Source: Kitagawia praeruptora (taxonomy: Eukaryota > Streptophyta > Magnoliopsida > Apiales > Apiaceae). From it: a DNA stretch of 64,000 nt. Below are positions 45,005 through 58,103 of the stretch, piece after piece; positions within the stretch are counted from its first letter, which is position 1; every line of letters begins with the position of its first letter. Under the pieces are notes generated by a model. The model had not been told where the DNA came from, ran no database searches, and worked only from the letters and a program-made list of their open reading frames with translations. The stretch spans positions 23,582,501 through 23,646,500 of the forward strand of contig CM075344.1 in assembly GCA_037693485.1 (NCBI GenBank). The letters run 5' to 3'. A program made the position numbers and the translations under genes.

Positions 45005-45136
45005 AACAAAAATACCATGCTTATTCTTGACTCGATTGTATGAAAATCCTAGTATATATGTACGGTTCATTTATCTAAAAGTCAGAATTAGCCAAAATGA
45101 CAAGGAAAATGAACTTCGTTTTCTGCATAAAGAATA

Positions 45137-45817
45137 CTAGCCGGTAACCCAAGCGTCGGGCGGGCGATAATAAATATAATTAATGAATATTATTTTAAAA
45201 TTTGTAAAAAATTGAATGATAAAAACATATAATAAATAAATACTATTAAATTATGCAATTATAGGGAATTGAATACGAGTGAAATTTAAAAAATTATAAT
45301 AGATAAATAAACAAATGTAATTAATAAGTTTTACTTAAATATAAACTTGTAAGTAATTGAATGATAAAAGTATATAACAGATAAACGCTATTTAATTATG
45401 TGGTTATAGGGAATCGAACACAGGGTGAAATTAAAGAAATTAAATTAAAAAAATAAATCTTGTATAATTATGTAGTTGGAAGGAATCGAACCCCGAGTTA
45501 ATTGATAACCAAATTTGGTACTTTGGTATTTTGGTACTATTGTGTACCATTAAAACATGGTTTTGCACATTAATATAGAGTAATTAATAAGTTTTACTTA
45601 AATATAAACTTGTAAGTAATTGAATGATAAAAGTATATAACAGATAAACGCTATTTAATTATGTGGTTATAGGGAATCGAACACAGGGTGAAATTAAAGA
45701 AATTAAATTAAAAAAATAAATCTTGTATAATTATGTAGTTGGAAAGAATCGAACCCCGAGTTAATTGATAACCAAATTTGGTACTTTGGTATTTTGGTAC
45801 TATTGTGTACCATTAAA
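45137..45817. repeat. Helitron-derived segment with a 263-bp-period tandem duplication
   Basis: A minus-strand Helitron 3' end is likely at 45137-45140 (hairpin-like GC stretch, then CTAG and T). A 5'-end-like TCTATATTAATGTGCAAAAC (minus) ends at about 45579. The block 45318-45554 is repeated at 45581-45817 almost without change (ggaaggaatcg/ggaaagaatcg). It is followed by an array of ggtattttggtactttggt units to about 45895. Confidence 0.6.
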
Positions 45818-45914
45818 TAACTAAAATTTGGTATTTTGGTATTGGTATTTTGGTATTTTGGTATTTGGTACTTTGGTATTTTGGTATTTTGGTATTATGT
45901 AGTGAATTTTTTCA

Positions 45915-46806
45915 CTAGCATTTTGCCCGTACTTCGTACACGGCTTCTTATTTAATTTAAAATGATAATACCAAAAATTTAACAAATTTGATTGATTTCT
46001 TAAAACATCTTACTTAATTTAAATTGACAATACCAAAAATTTAACAAATTTTATTGATTTCTTAAAAAGATATTGTATGCAATTATATAAATAATCAATT
46101 CTTAGCAAGATATTATATACAATTATATAAGTATTTAATAAAATAATGATATGCTAAAATTTATATAAAAAAGTAGCATACAATTCTATTTTAACAATGT
46201 TGAAAATTTATTTAATCCATCAAAATCTGCAATAAAAATAATAAATATTTTTACAAATATTGTTCTCTAATTGAAAACAATAATAAATTGTCTTCATTAT
46301 TCAAATGCGAAAATGATAATTCCTTCACCTCCAATGACTCCAAAACATTAAATGGCTCCAAAACATTAAACCTCATATAATATCAAGAACATGTTATATT
46401 AACTATGAGACCTCATAGTTAATATAATGTGTAAATGTTGGAGAACAATGAGATCACATTTCAAGCAATTTTTAAATTTTTTTGTTAAATTTTTTTATGA
46501 ATGGATAGAGGGTAGAATTATAAGACTTTTGTGTGAAGATGCCCCTAGCGGGGCCCTTTAAAATAGTTTGAAATGTAGCGAATATGTGTGTTAACACTGT
46601 TCTCATTTTATTTATTTTTTTGTTAATTTTTTTATGAATGGATAGAGGGTAGAATTATAAAACTTTTTTTTGGTGCCTTTAAAATAGCTTGAAATGTAGT
46701 GAATATGTGTGTTCTCACTGTTCTCATTCTCACCAGAGCGTGACCATTAAACTGTATTAGTAAATTCATGTATGAAAAAACAGTGTATATATATTATTAA
46801 TATAGA
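45915..46806 (-). mobile_element. Non-autonomous Helitron
   Basis: On the minus strand it starts TCTATATTAATAATATATAT at 46806 after an A. It ends with a hairpin CCGTGTACGAAGTACGGG then caaaatgCTAG at 45915, followed by T. It contains a duplicated stretch (about 46480-46560 and 46612-46690, tttttatgaatggatagagggtagaattataa). 892 bp, no coding capacity. Confidence 0.7.
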
Positions 46807-49401
46807 TTCTTTTATTAAAAATAAGTAAATTATACAATTAAATAAGCAAGCCAAAATATCAGATAAATATTCTAGTAGATTTATTGTTTATGTTCAAATT
46901 AAGGTCTTTCACCATGGCTGACTTTATTATATTAAAAGTGTGTTCTTATTGAAATGAATATAATAATTTGAATTTGAATATATTTTTAAACTACTTATTT
47001 TGATGGTTTGTTAATTTTTTTGTGATCAACTTAGAGGGGTAACCAAAAATAAAATTAATTGGAATACATAAACCCATACCCACGTTATGATAAACAATAC
47101 CTATAAAATGGAAGTTGCTTATGTGGTTCAGGCTTGTTAATTACTTCAATACTTCATTAGCTTGATCATCATGTGGACCATCTTTCTTTTTATCACTTAT
47201 GTTGCTGCTATGTAGTCTATCTGTAACTAACATCTTTCTTTTTATCACTTATGTTGTTGCTATGTAGTCTATCTGTAACTAAACATCTCTCTCTGCTTGT
47301 AATCTATATTTATAAATGCAAACTTCTTCTTGTATTGTATTTTGTTTTCAATATTTAAAATTATGTAGCTGGAGGAGAAGAGAAAGGCTGGAGGTACAAT
47401 CGTAGTACTACAACATTACTGAAAATAAGTACAATATCATATTAGAATTTTTTGTTCCAATCTAAATTGGGTTGCTCCAAATGCTGTGTAATGACAAAAT
47501 GGGGCATTAAATAAATAAAGAAAATTAAAAAATGAAGGATAATACTGTTTACCAAAAGCACAGGTCTCCGCAAGAAGCTCACATATTCACTTTTATCTTC
47601 AAATAATGTATGATTACAAATTATAACAATCACATTTTCCATTACCTATTCTCTCTCAAAAAGCCAACTAAACTGAAAAAGGGAAAAGTTAGTGCTTTTA
47701 TATTTTAATATGGAGCTCACGTGAAAGTGCTAAATATGAGATCATATATGAAGTGAAATTGAACGCGAGTAAAGAAGATATTTAGAGCATAAATAAGAGC
47801 AATGCTACCTGACCCAGAGGGCGAGGCTTGTGACGTGGGTCTGAGCTTCTAAGTATGCTATTCCATAGTCCCTTCGGAGACATCCGATAAAAAGTATGCT
47901 ATTCCATAAGATCTTCTGGTACGTAGCATGTCTACCCCATGAACATTAAGTTGAACAAATCCATAAAGAACATAAACTTGCTCGAAAACAAAATAATGTC
48001 TATAAGTATCAAACTGAGTCCCAAGATTATTTACAAATAACATGGTCCGTACTGTGTCAATGTTATTAACTGGTAATCTTTCCAACTACCTTTGTTATTA
48101 CAACATGTAAAATAAAAAATTGAAAGACCAAGCAAATATTTTAAAGGTACCTTTCTGGTGTCCTGTATATTATTATAACATCAGGTAATTCATTAAAACT
48201 TTAATTCTTAAATTTTAAACCAAAATCAAAACCAAACAAATATTATTCTGTCTAATTTTTAATATTGTGAAATCAATAAAAACTTAACTTTTATGGCCAA
48301 ACTGAAAACTGGAACCAAACATATATGACCCGTACGGAGGTCTAGTACACATACCTTAACCCTACTTCAGGGGGTTGAGATGTTAATTTGGTGAAAAACC
48401 CAGCTTTCAAATCTGAAAATTGCAAACATGCATCAATATCCAGTAGTGTGAAGATTTGAGCGGCATGGACTTGAAGGTGAAAAATGACAGAGATAGATTT
48501 GAGTAATGACAAAACGGAGAATCAAAGAAATAAAGAAAGATAAAAAAAATAAAGGATAATACTATAGTAGAGGTTTAGATTTGGGTCGATCCAATTGAGT
48601 TACTCCAAATGTTGTGTAATGACAAAAAATAGTATATGTTTAGATTTGGGTCGATCCAATCTAATTTGGGTCGCTCCAAATGCTGTGTAATGGTAAAAAG
48701 GGTCATCAAAGAAATAAAGAAGATTAAGAAAATGAAGGATAATAATATCGTTGACAAAATTCGAACCTTGAAATTTTAGTAAATAAATTTAATCATGCAA
48801 CATATTTAATCATTAAATCTAACAGTTCTAATTTTAAATAAAATTCTAACGGATATTATTCGGTGTATACGAATTTTTATTATATTTTGTTAGTGGTTAG
48901 AAGATATGATGTCATATTTTTGGGTATGCAATTAGTAAATAAATTTAATCATGTAATATATTTAATCATTGAATCTAACAGTTCTAATTTTTAACTAAAA
49001 ATCTAACGGATATTATCCGTTGTATACGAATTTTTGTTATATTTTGTTAGTGGTTAGAAGATATGAAGTCATATTTTTGGGTATGTATTAATTATTGCAA
49101 TATTATGTTTTAAATTAAAAGTCAACGTGTTTTAATTAATAGAAAAAATATTATTGATTGGAAGATATGATATTTTAGGTATTTATAAAATGTAATATCA
49201 TCAATTATAAGTAAACATCTTTTAATTGAAAAAGACAATCAACTAATTATCATTAATTATATTATTAATAAAAAATGAAGGATAATAGTAGAGGTTTAGA
49301 TTTGGGTTGATCCAATTGGATCGCTCCAAATGCTGATTAGAGAGAAAAAAATTATTGATTGGAAGATATGATATTTTAGGTATTTATAAAAGGTAATATC
49401 A
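46807..49401. other. Repeat-rich spacer, no gene seen
   Basis: A 52-bp unit is tandemly doubled at 47179-47230 and 47231-47282 (catctttctttttatcactt ... ctgtaactaa). A 156-bp unit is doubled at 48776-48931 and 48932-49087 (ttagtaaataaatttaatca ...). Copies of a gggtcgatccaat-ctaatttgggtcgctcc phrase occur at 47455, 48570, 48640 and 49300. Confidence 0.55.
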
Positions 49402-51394
49402 TCTATACTATTATATTAAAGCCGAAACATTGAAAGTTTTGGTTTTCGGTTTGGTTATCCTAATTATTAAAATAAATAATGACATAATATAATTAATGGT
49501 AATTAATCATTACCATTTTCATATGCATCTACTTTTAGTTGAAAATATTACATTTTATAAAGACATCAATCGTACCATATCTTCAAATCATTAATATTAT
49601 CAATCGTACCATATCTTCAAATCATTAATATTTCCTTTCTAATTAAAATACGTTATCTTTTTTTTAAAAAAAAAAACTAATCTTACAATCATTAATATAT
49701 ACACAAAAATATCACACCATATTTTCAATTATTAATAAAATACATTAAAAATCCCTATACGTTGTTTATAATAAGAAAATATTAGTATAATATGTAAATA
49801 TGAGTATATTAAATTATATTAAATTAAAATTTAAAAAATTATTAAATTGACAATTATATAAAAACATAATTGTACCATCAACTAAAATTTAATAAATACC
49901 TAAAATATCTTATCTTTCAATCAATTTAAAATTTAAAAGACGTTTACTTTTAATTGAACATATTATCCTTTATACACACCTAAAATATCGTATCTTCCAA
50001 TCATTAATATTTCTTTCCTAATTAAAACACGTTACCTTTTAATTTAAAACATAATTTTGCAATCATAATCTTCCAATCATTAATATTTCTTTTCTAATTA
50101 AATACACAACCTTTTAATTTAAAACATAAATTTACAATCATTAATGTATATCAATACTAATATATTAAAACTGAAAGATTGAAAGTTTGGTTGGTTTGGT
50201 TTTCGCTATGGTTATCATAATTATTAAAATAAGTAATGACATAATGGGCCCGTTTGGGAAATCTTATTTTTCAGAAATAAGTTACTTATTCTGGAAAAAA
50301 GTTAGGAAATATGTACTTTTCTCTAAAATAAGTAATTTATTTTTGCAAGAACCGTTTGGGCCCGATACATATTTTTCTCTAAAAAAAAGTATGTAAATAC
50401 GAAATTTTTTCCGAAATAAGTAATTTATAAGTTGATCGGTAGATTTGCCAAACGGACACAATATAATTAATGTAATTAGTTATTGTCATTTTCCCATTTA
50501 CCTTTAATTCAAGATATTACATTTTGTAAAAACATCAATCGTATCATATTTTCAAATCATTAATATTTTCTTTCTAATTAAAATACATTACCTTTTTTAT
50601 TTACAACTAATCTTACAATCATTAATATATACTCAAAAATATCACAACATATTTTCAATTATTAATAAAACATATTAAAAATCCATGTACATTGTTTATA
50701 ATAAGAAAATATTAATATAATACGCAAATATGAGTATATTAAATTATGTTAAATTAAAATTTTAAAAATTATTAAATTGATAATTATATAAAACAAAAAT
50801 TGTACTATTAACTAAAATTTAATAAATACCTAAAATATCTTATATTTCAATCAATTTAAAATACATTTACTTTTAATTGAACATATTACCCTTTATGTGT
50901 ACCTAAAATATCCTAACTTCCGATCATTAATATTTCTTTTTCTAATTAAAACACGTTACCTTTTAATTTAAAACATAATTTTGCAATCATAATCTTTCAA
51001 TCATTAATATTTCTTTTCTAATTAAATACACTACATTTTAATTTAAAACAAAATTACAATAATTAATTTATACCAAAAAATGTGACACAATATTACTGTT
51101 AGTTTTTAAGTAATTAATAAGAACAATTAGATGTAATTATAAGGTATATTTAATGATTAAATTAATTCACTAAATATTCAAGGTTCGAATTCTGTTAACG
51201 ACATATTTAACTTAAAATTTTATTTTATAAATTTTAAATCATGCAAATCATTTATTAAATTTACTTCAAATTTCATTAAATTAATATTAAAATAATTTTT
51301 AAAATTAATAATTATATAAAAAGATAATTATAGAATAAAATAAAATTTATAACATATCAAAAGAAACCTGTGCATCGCACGGGTTATAAGCTAG
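49402..51394 (+). mobile_element. Non-autonomous Helitron with a related empty site nearby
   Basis: Starts TCTATACTATTATATTAAAG after A (49401). Ends with hairpin CCTGTGCATCGCACGGG, then ttataagCTAG (51391-51394), then T. The flanking sequence (ggtaatatca ... tcaattataagtaaacatc) occurs uninterrupted at about 49190-49225, giving an empty-site paralog that agrees to within two bases. The inner copy of the start motif at about 50158 suggests internal duplication. No protein was seen. Confidence 0.75.
50247..50459. mobile_element. Small MITE inside the Helitron
   Basis: Ends GGGCCCGTTTGGGAAA/TTTGCCAAACGGACAC. The interior repeats aaataagtaatttat in both orientations. The surrounding dacataatataattaat phrase, intact at about 49485, is split here with AAT on both sides. 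213 bp. The superfamily is unclear (hAT or PIF). Confidence 0.6.
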
Positions 51395-54093
51395 TATCAA
51401 TTATAAGTAAACATCTTTTAATTGAAAAAGGCAATCGGCTAATTAGCATTAATAATAATATTAATAAAAAAATGAAGGATAATAGTAGAGGTTTAGATCC
51501 CCTCGGATCTCCTTTATATATTATTAGGAGAAATTTTATTTATATTTAAGTAAGGGTAATTAAGTAAAAACAATAGGTACCGACCAACCAACCGACCGGC
51601 ACCATATAATTGGAAAACTATAGATTTTAGCTAAAGGAAATAGAAAAGGTAACATTTTTTTTAAAATTTTTAATTATTTTAATATGTTTTACTTGAAAAA
51701 GAAAATTGATTAGTTATTGGGAAATTGTTTATTTATAATTAAGTAAGGGCATCACTTAATTGGAAAAAGGAGATTTTAGATAAAGAAAATAGAAAATGTA
51801 ACGTATTTTAGAAGGAAATTGATTATTTTAATATGTTTTACTTGAAAACATAAATTGATTAGTTATTAGAAGAAATTTTATTTATAATTAAGTAAGGGTA
51901 ATTAAGTAAAAACAATAGGTACCGACCGACCAACCAACTAACCAACCGACCAAACTTTCAATGTTTTAAAATGCAATTTTAAAGGTAAGGATATTGAAAT
52001 TGTATAAAAAAATTGAAAGGTAATGTGAAAATTAAAAAGATGACATAATTTATGTGAAAAAGGTAATTGATTAGTTTATAGTAATTATAATTTAATTATG
52101 TTATTTTACTAAATAAAATTGCTCATAGTTTTTAGAAAATAAGAAATTAATGTTGCCCCTGAAATTTCTAGAAAAAAAGGGAATTTAATTAGAAAAATAT
52201 AAAAGATGATACGTTTTAGTTGAAAAGGTAATCAGTTAATTATTAGTACTATAATATTATTATTTTATTTTTATTAAATAGAATCGCCCGTGATATAATT
52301 GGATAACCGTCCATGATACAATTGGAAAAAGAGAGATTTTAGTTAGATAAAAGAGAAAAGGTAACGTATTTTGGCTCAAAAAGGTAATTAATTATTTAAT
52401 ACTAATTATAATATAATTATGTTATTTTATTATACAAAATTGATCGTAGTTTTTAAAAATGGAGAAATTTTAGTTAGATAAAATGTAAAAGATACTGTAT
52501 CTTACCTAAGAAGTAAATTATTTAGTTATTGAAAAATAGAAAAGGTAATATTTTTAACCTGAAAAAGAAAATTGATTAATAAAGGAGATTTGGGTCGATC
52601 CAATCTAAATTGGGTCGCTCCAAATATTGTGTAATGACAAAAAGGGACATCAAAGAAATAAAGAAGATTAAAAACATAAAGGATAAAAGCTGTAATTTTC
52701 CTCTGTAATGACAAAAAAGGGCATCAAAGAAATAAAGAAGATTAAAAAAATGAAGGGTAAAAGCAGTAATTTTTAAAATGCAATACTAGCAAACATTAAG
52801 AATATATTGATTAAAACATGGTTTTGCACATTAATATAGAGTATAGATAGATAGATTATCCTTGTTAAAAAGTATTTCCTTGTGTTCTGTACTTTGGAGT
52901 CAAACCTAAAAATTTGAAGGCAATAAATCCATAAGATGTAAAGTTCATCAGACCGTTAAGGAATGTGGACTGGAGTTGGCTTGTGGTTGCAAGATGTTAT
53001 GAAAATGGTAAACCAGAGTTTTTTTTTAGCCCCTGTATGATTCAAGGCTTCTTTACATTGGTTAGACTGTCAGAGTCTTACGATATTTCACTTCTCTGAA
53101 TATAAATCTTTAGTATTACAGGATTTAATATATTGGCTGATCCTGGATTACCTTCACCCTGTTTTCACCCACCTGGACAATGTAATCAGATAAGTACACA
53201 TTCAATAATCTATTGTAACCAAGATTGTTCTAACTGACATCGATCTGCACTATTTTTAAAACAAACGTTCCCCGAGAAGTTCTTGAACTTCTAATATTTT
53301 ACAAATTTCTTGTATATTGAAAGGTCCACAAAAGGGTAAATTCTATTTTTAAAGCTATTCTCGCTGAACCTTTCATGAAGTAACTATATATTACCGATCA
53401 GTTCAGCCAAAGTGTATGATGATGCGGTTAAGAGACCTGGTCATCTCACCCATTAAAGTGTTTACAACAAACCATACCTTATGACTTCTTGAGACATGTC
53501 TGACACTCACCTACTGTATTTAAATGAATTTTCAACTTTTCTCTGACCTCTTTTACAAACATATCTCCCAAGTAATATAACAACTATTATGTATACCTTA
53601 TTAATTGTAAATTGATCTCTTGAAAGGTTACACACATATTCAAACACTCCTATATTTCAGACAAAGAGACAGTACCTGATGAAATCTTATGATCTAGGGC
53701 TTTCTGGGAACTCTTGTGATTTCTTAATTTTATTCATTACTCCTACCTTTGTCGAGGTCAAAGAAAACAAAAATAAAATGTAACCAAATTTCTATGATCA
53801 TATACTATGATCTACTCATATTTACCAATGATGGTTGGATGAATCCAACTTTGCTTTTATCAATGAAATCATATGTATAAAAATGCTTTAGTGATTGTCA
53901 AAATAATTAATCAGCATAATAGATATTGAACTACATGTGCCCAGAGGTACCAAGAATTATACTAAAGATGGCCAGTCATTCAGCACTCTAGTTACCTATG
54001 ACAATGGTTAGTGGCGTCCCACCAAATCATTGTCACTCATGCATCATATCTATTGCGTAAAATATACCACTCGGCTTCTTAATACAAGACCAG
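51395..54093. other. Spacer, no gene recognised
   Basis: 51395-52850 is AT-rich repeat debris, including gggtcgatccaatctaaattgggtcgc at about 52588 and accgaccaacc runs at 51578 and 51922. 52850-54050 has more ordinary composition and may be unique intergenic DNA. I find no convincing reading frame or domain. Confidence 0.45.
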
Positions 54094-54599
54094 TTGTCAC
54101 AGGGTCAGGTTTTTCACCCCAAACCAAAACCTGTGCGGCCTGCCTTTGTGCCAGAACACCCCAAGAACAGTCAGCCCGAAACGGAGGTTGTCCCCCGGCA
54201 ACCTCAACACCACGCAGCGGAATACAAATGCCAACCATGGCTTAGTGTGTGCAGTGTATAAACATCAATGAACACACTCATCTACAGGCAAACGCCTAAC
54301 TTTTTATTGCTCAACTCAATAAAAAGGAACTTGCAGCCTTGGTTTTGGGGCGTTGGTTTTCTACTTGGAGAAATCTCAGAATTGTTGACGTTTTGATGCG
54401 GACATCAAACTCAAGGTGTGGGAGGGTTTGTAAGACTCTTTGGTTGGAAAACATATTTGGGAGCCGAGCTGGGCGGCTTCAGTTGTTGGTACTGGGTTGG
54501 CTTCGCTTGTTGGTGCTGGTTAGCTTCACAGGTTGGCGTTGGGCGGCTTCACCGGTTGACGTTGGCAGCATGGGCGACTGTTTGGGCAGCGGCGTCAGG

Positions 54600-55184
54600 T
54601 AGGGCTGCACAACTTTCCGGTCTGGACCGGGTCTATCGGTCTAAGGACCGGACCGGACCGAATATAACCGGTCCGGTCCCCGGTCCATAAAATCAAAAAA
54701 ATTCGGTCTTCGGTCCTGTCCGGTCCAAACCCTGAAAACACCCGGTCCGGACCGGATTTTATGTATATAGTTAATTTTACACTATTTTGCCTTTTAAATT
54801 ATATAGTTTAATGATTAAATATTAACACATAACATATTTTAGTGATCCAAATTGGTAAATAATAAATTTATGAAAGAGTATATATAAACACTATAATATA
54901 AATAATTAAATTTCATATTTCATACTATATATAATTTATAATTACGTTTACAAATTAATGTTATTTTACAAATAATATAACATTAACTTATTTTTAAACT
55001 TAAATTAACTTACCAAGTAATTTAAATATCAACAAAGAATGAAAATTAAAATATAAAAATTAATTTTTTTATAAAATATTAACTAACCGGTCCATATCGG
55101 TCCGGTTCCGGTATCGGTCCGGTCCCCGGTCCATGATTTCAGTAAAAATCGGTATTCGGTCCGGTCCGGGTCGGTCCGGTCTTA
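54600..55184. mobile_element. hAT element with GGTCCGGTCC arrays
   Basis: Ends TAGGGCTG and, reversed, TAAGACCG. The TSD is 8 bp with one mismatch (gcgtcagg 54592-54599 and gcgccagg 55185-55192). Both subterminal regions are arrays of CCGGTCC/GGACCGG, with an AT-rich centre. 585 bp. Confidence 0.8.
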
Positions 55185-56114
55185 GCGCCAGGTTGGTGAA
55201 AACATGGTTGGCTAAGTTTGTTGGCTTGCTGGGTGGTTTTATGTGGGCAACACAAAGCTGGAAGCTGAGCTGAGGGTCCAAATATGACTAAGGCAAAGTC
55301 AAAAATGTGGGCACACATTGGTGACATATATATGTGATATATATTATGTGTATTGCTGGGAAAATACAAAATGAGTGGGCTGGGTAACTGATGGCAGTTG
55401 TGGCTCAAGGAAATGGTGGGAAATAACTGCTAGAGGCATTTGAATTTTGGTAACCGCCGAGCAGTTGGCTTGCTGAGCATGGGTCTTGGCTGATATATAG
55501 AGATAGGCATCTTATATGTATTCTCAGTTGGTGGTACAAGTTCATATTGTATTATGCACTTGTATTTTTATGCTAGGCACTAGGGCAAAGTCTGTAAGCA
55601 TAAATTTGTGTATCCTTATATTGTGATTAATATAAAGATTGGGCTTGGGGCCTGTAAATTGGCTGGTGTGTGTTACATTTGCTTGGTAATTAGACACACT
55701 TGCACACACATGGTTCTTGTGTTGCGTTTTTGGTTAAGTGTTCCGCCGTGCTTGGTTTAAATGGGTTGCTGGGCGACAACCTCTCAGGAAGGCTGACTGT
55801 TCTTGAAGCCAGGCTACAAGGGCAGGCCGCACAGGTCAGAAACTTGGGTTTAAGAATTTGTCCCTCTGACAACTATACACACAATCAGATGTGTGTTAGG
55901 GTTGTGCAAGTGAGTCACAATACAACTAGATGTAATCAGAAGTATGTGCAAGTGAGTCACATATAGGTTTGAGACAAGTGAGTGCTTCAGATTGTGTTGT
56001 GAGGCCAAGTGAGTGCTATGTTCCTTTGTATTGAGTTGAGCAATAAAAGGTTAGGCATTTGCCTGTAGATGAGTGTGTTCATTGATGTTTATACACTGCA
56101 AACACTAAGCCATG

Positions 56115-57274
56115 TAGGGGTGGAAATCGGATAAAACGGATCTGAATATAGCCATATCCGAATCCGAATCCGGGAATTCAAAACCATATCCGGATCCGTA
56201 TCCGGATCCGGGAATATCCGAAAAAATCTTATCCGTATCCGAATTCGGCGGATATTATCCGGATACGGATAATATCCGAATCCGTATACATACACAACTC
56301 AGAAAATTCACAAAAATCATCTTTCTCTCTTCCAAAATCGAGAACCAACCACCACCACCGACCTCTCTCTGCGTCTCCGACCATCTCTCTGCATCCCTCT
56401 CTCTCTCTCCCAACCCACCACCATCTTCTTCACCTCTGTCGAGATCTCCTCCCTCTCCGGCATCGCTGTCGTCCGACACCACCGCGACCCCGCAACTCCC
56501 TCGCAACTCCGATCTCCAGCCGCTGCATCTTTGTGTGTATTCTGTATGTATATATCGTATGTATAAGTGATTGATGTTTGTGGAAGAGATAAGAATAGGT
56601 GGGATGTTTGTGGAAGAGATGAGAGTAGGTGAGTGGGATCAGATCTGATAAGAGTTTAAATTGATAAGAGTCGGTGAGATAGAATGGTAGTATTAACGCT
56701 GAGATACTTCAAATAATTGATAAAAAAAATCATAAAAAACAAAGAAACAAAGGCAGGAAATATTGTACAGGCTAGATGGGCTGGCTAGGTCTGATTCCAA
56801 ACAGTATCCTACAGTCCTTTAGTTTTTCAAAGACATAAAGACCAAGAAATTAAAAATGTGCAGAAGCTTACTCGGGAATGTAAGAAAACAATTAAACAAA
56901 GCTACACTGTTTAATTTCTCAAGGCATACACATATTAGTGCCTCGCTATGTATTGTTCACTGTTGCCAATGTATACATAATTTGTTAGCATTATGTTTTT
57001 TTTAGATTAACAATTTATTGTTAAAAATATAAAAATATATAGAATTAAAATTTCAAAATTTCAAAATATATATTTATTATATATAATTAATTTCGGATAC
57101 GGATATTTTCGGATACGGATGCGCCTATATCCATATCCGTATCCTAAATTCTCGGATTCGGATGCGGATAATATCCGGTTGACTCCGGATACGGATAATA
57201 TCCGCTTTTTTCCGAATACGAATACAGATATTTCGAACGGATATCGGATTTTTCGGATTTTTTTTCCAGCCCTA
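56115..57274. mobile_element. hAT element with GGATATCCG arrays
   Basis: Perfect 8-bp TSD AAGCCATG (56107-56114 and 57275-57282). Ends are TAGGGGTGGAAA and, reversed, TAGGGCTGGAAA. Subterminal arrays of tatccgaatccggat fill both sides. The centre at about 56310-56540 is CT-rich and less AT-rich (ctctctctccgacc, ccaccaccaccgacc, ccaccgcgaccccgc) and could be captured 5' gene sequence. 1160 bp. Confidence 0.88.
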
Positions 57275-58103
57275 AAGCCATGGTTGGCATTTGTATTCCG
57301 CTGCATGGTGTTGAGGTTGTCGGGCGACAACCTCTATTTCGGGCTGACTGTTCTTGGGGCGTTCGGGCACAAAGGCAGGCCGCACAGGTTTTGGTTTGGG
57401 GTGAAAAACCCGACCCTATGACAACATATTTATTTTCCTTTTAAGGGCTTTAAAAGATAATAACATAAAAAGTAGGCACTTACTAGTGAGCGAAGCGCAT
57501 TCTCTTCCTTGACGTGTACATATGGACGGTCTACAAAACCCATTTAAACCGCACCACAAAGTAGGTCCTGCTCCAGCTTACTCCTAATTTGTATTTTTAT
57601 TCCTTCTTGAGCTCAACTGAAAATATTGCAAAAGCAAGAGTGAGTAGGGGTGACCATAAACCGCACCAAACCGCATAAACCGCCCGCACCGCTCCACACC
57701 GCACGGTTTTTTATGTTATGTGATGCGGTTACGGTTTCAAATTTTGACAAACCACGCGGTGCGGTGTGGGTTGCGGTTTAAAATTTCTGGAACGCGGTTC
57801 AAACCGCACCGCAATATTTAATATATTATATATAATTATATATATACATATATATATCCAATATCTATCCTAAATTTTGCATTCCTTCTTTTAAGTCTCT
57901 GCACAATTCATCGTCTTTTGCTTCCCCTAAACATATTAGCGATAGATTATTACTAGTCTTTAATAATTTAACAAAAAGTTATATATGGTACTCCCTCTGT
58001 CCCTCTTATTTCTTTACAGTTACTATTTTGGGATGTCCCTCTCATTTCTTTACATTCCAAAAATAGTAAGTTTCTTCCACTATTACACCCACTATCTCAT
58101 ATA

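Larger units (their letters stand above)
54094..57425. mobile_element. Element with about 240-bp terminal inverted repeats, hit by two hAT elements
   Basis: The left arm 54094-54332 (TTGTCACAGGGTC, CACCCCAAACCAAAACCTG, GTGCGGCCTGCC, TGTATAAACATCAATG, TTATTGCTCAACTCAATA) is repeated inverted at the right as 56020-56114 plus 57283-57425, the gap being a later hAT insertion. A diverged third arm lies at 55764-55876 in the right-arm orientation. The core (54340-54599 and 55193-55760) is relatively GC-rich, with repeated ggcggcttcaccggttggcgt phrases. No TSD is evident and no transposase was seen, so the superfamily is open (Mutator-like or foldback). Confidence 0.72.

Noticed and set aside
54339..54690. 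Overlapping 87- and 90-codon frames with W/G-rich translation
   Set aside because: Translations of the ggcggcttc repeats running into the hAT array. No recognisable protein.
57061..57421. Frames rich in YPYP and RIRIR
   Set aside because: Translations of the hAT subterminal array tatccgaatccg.
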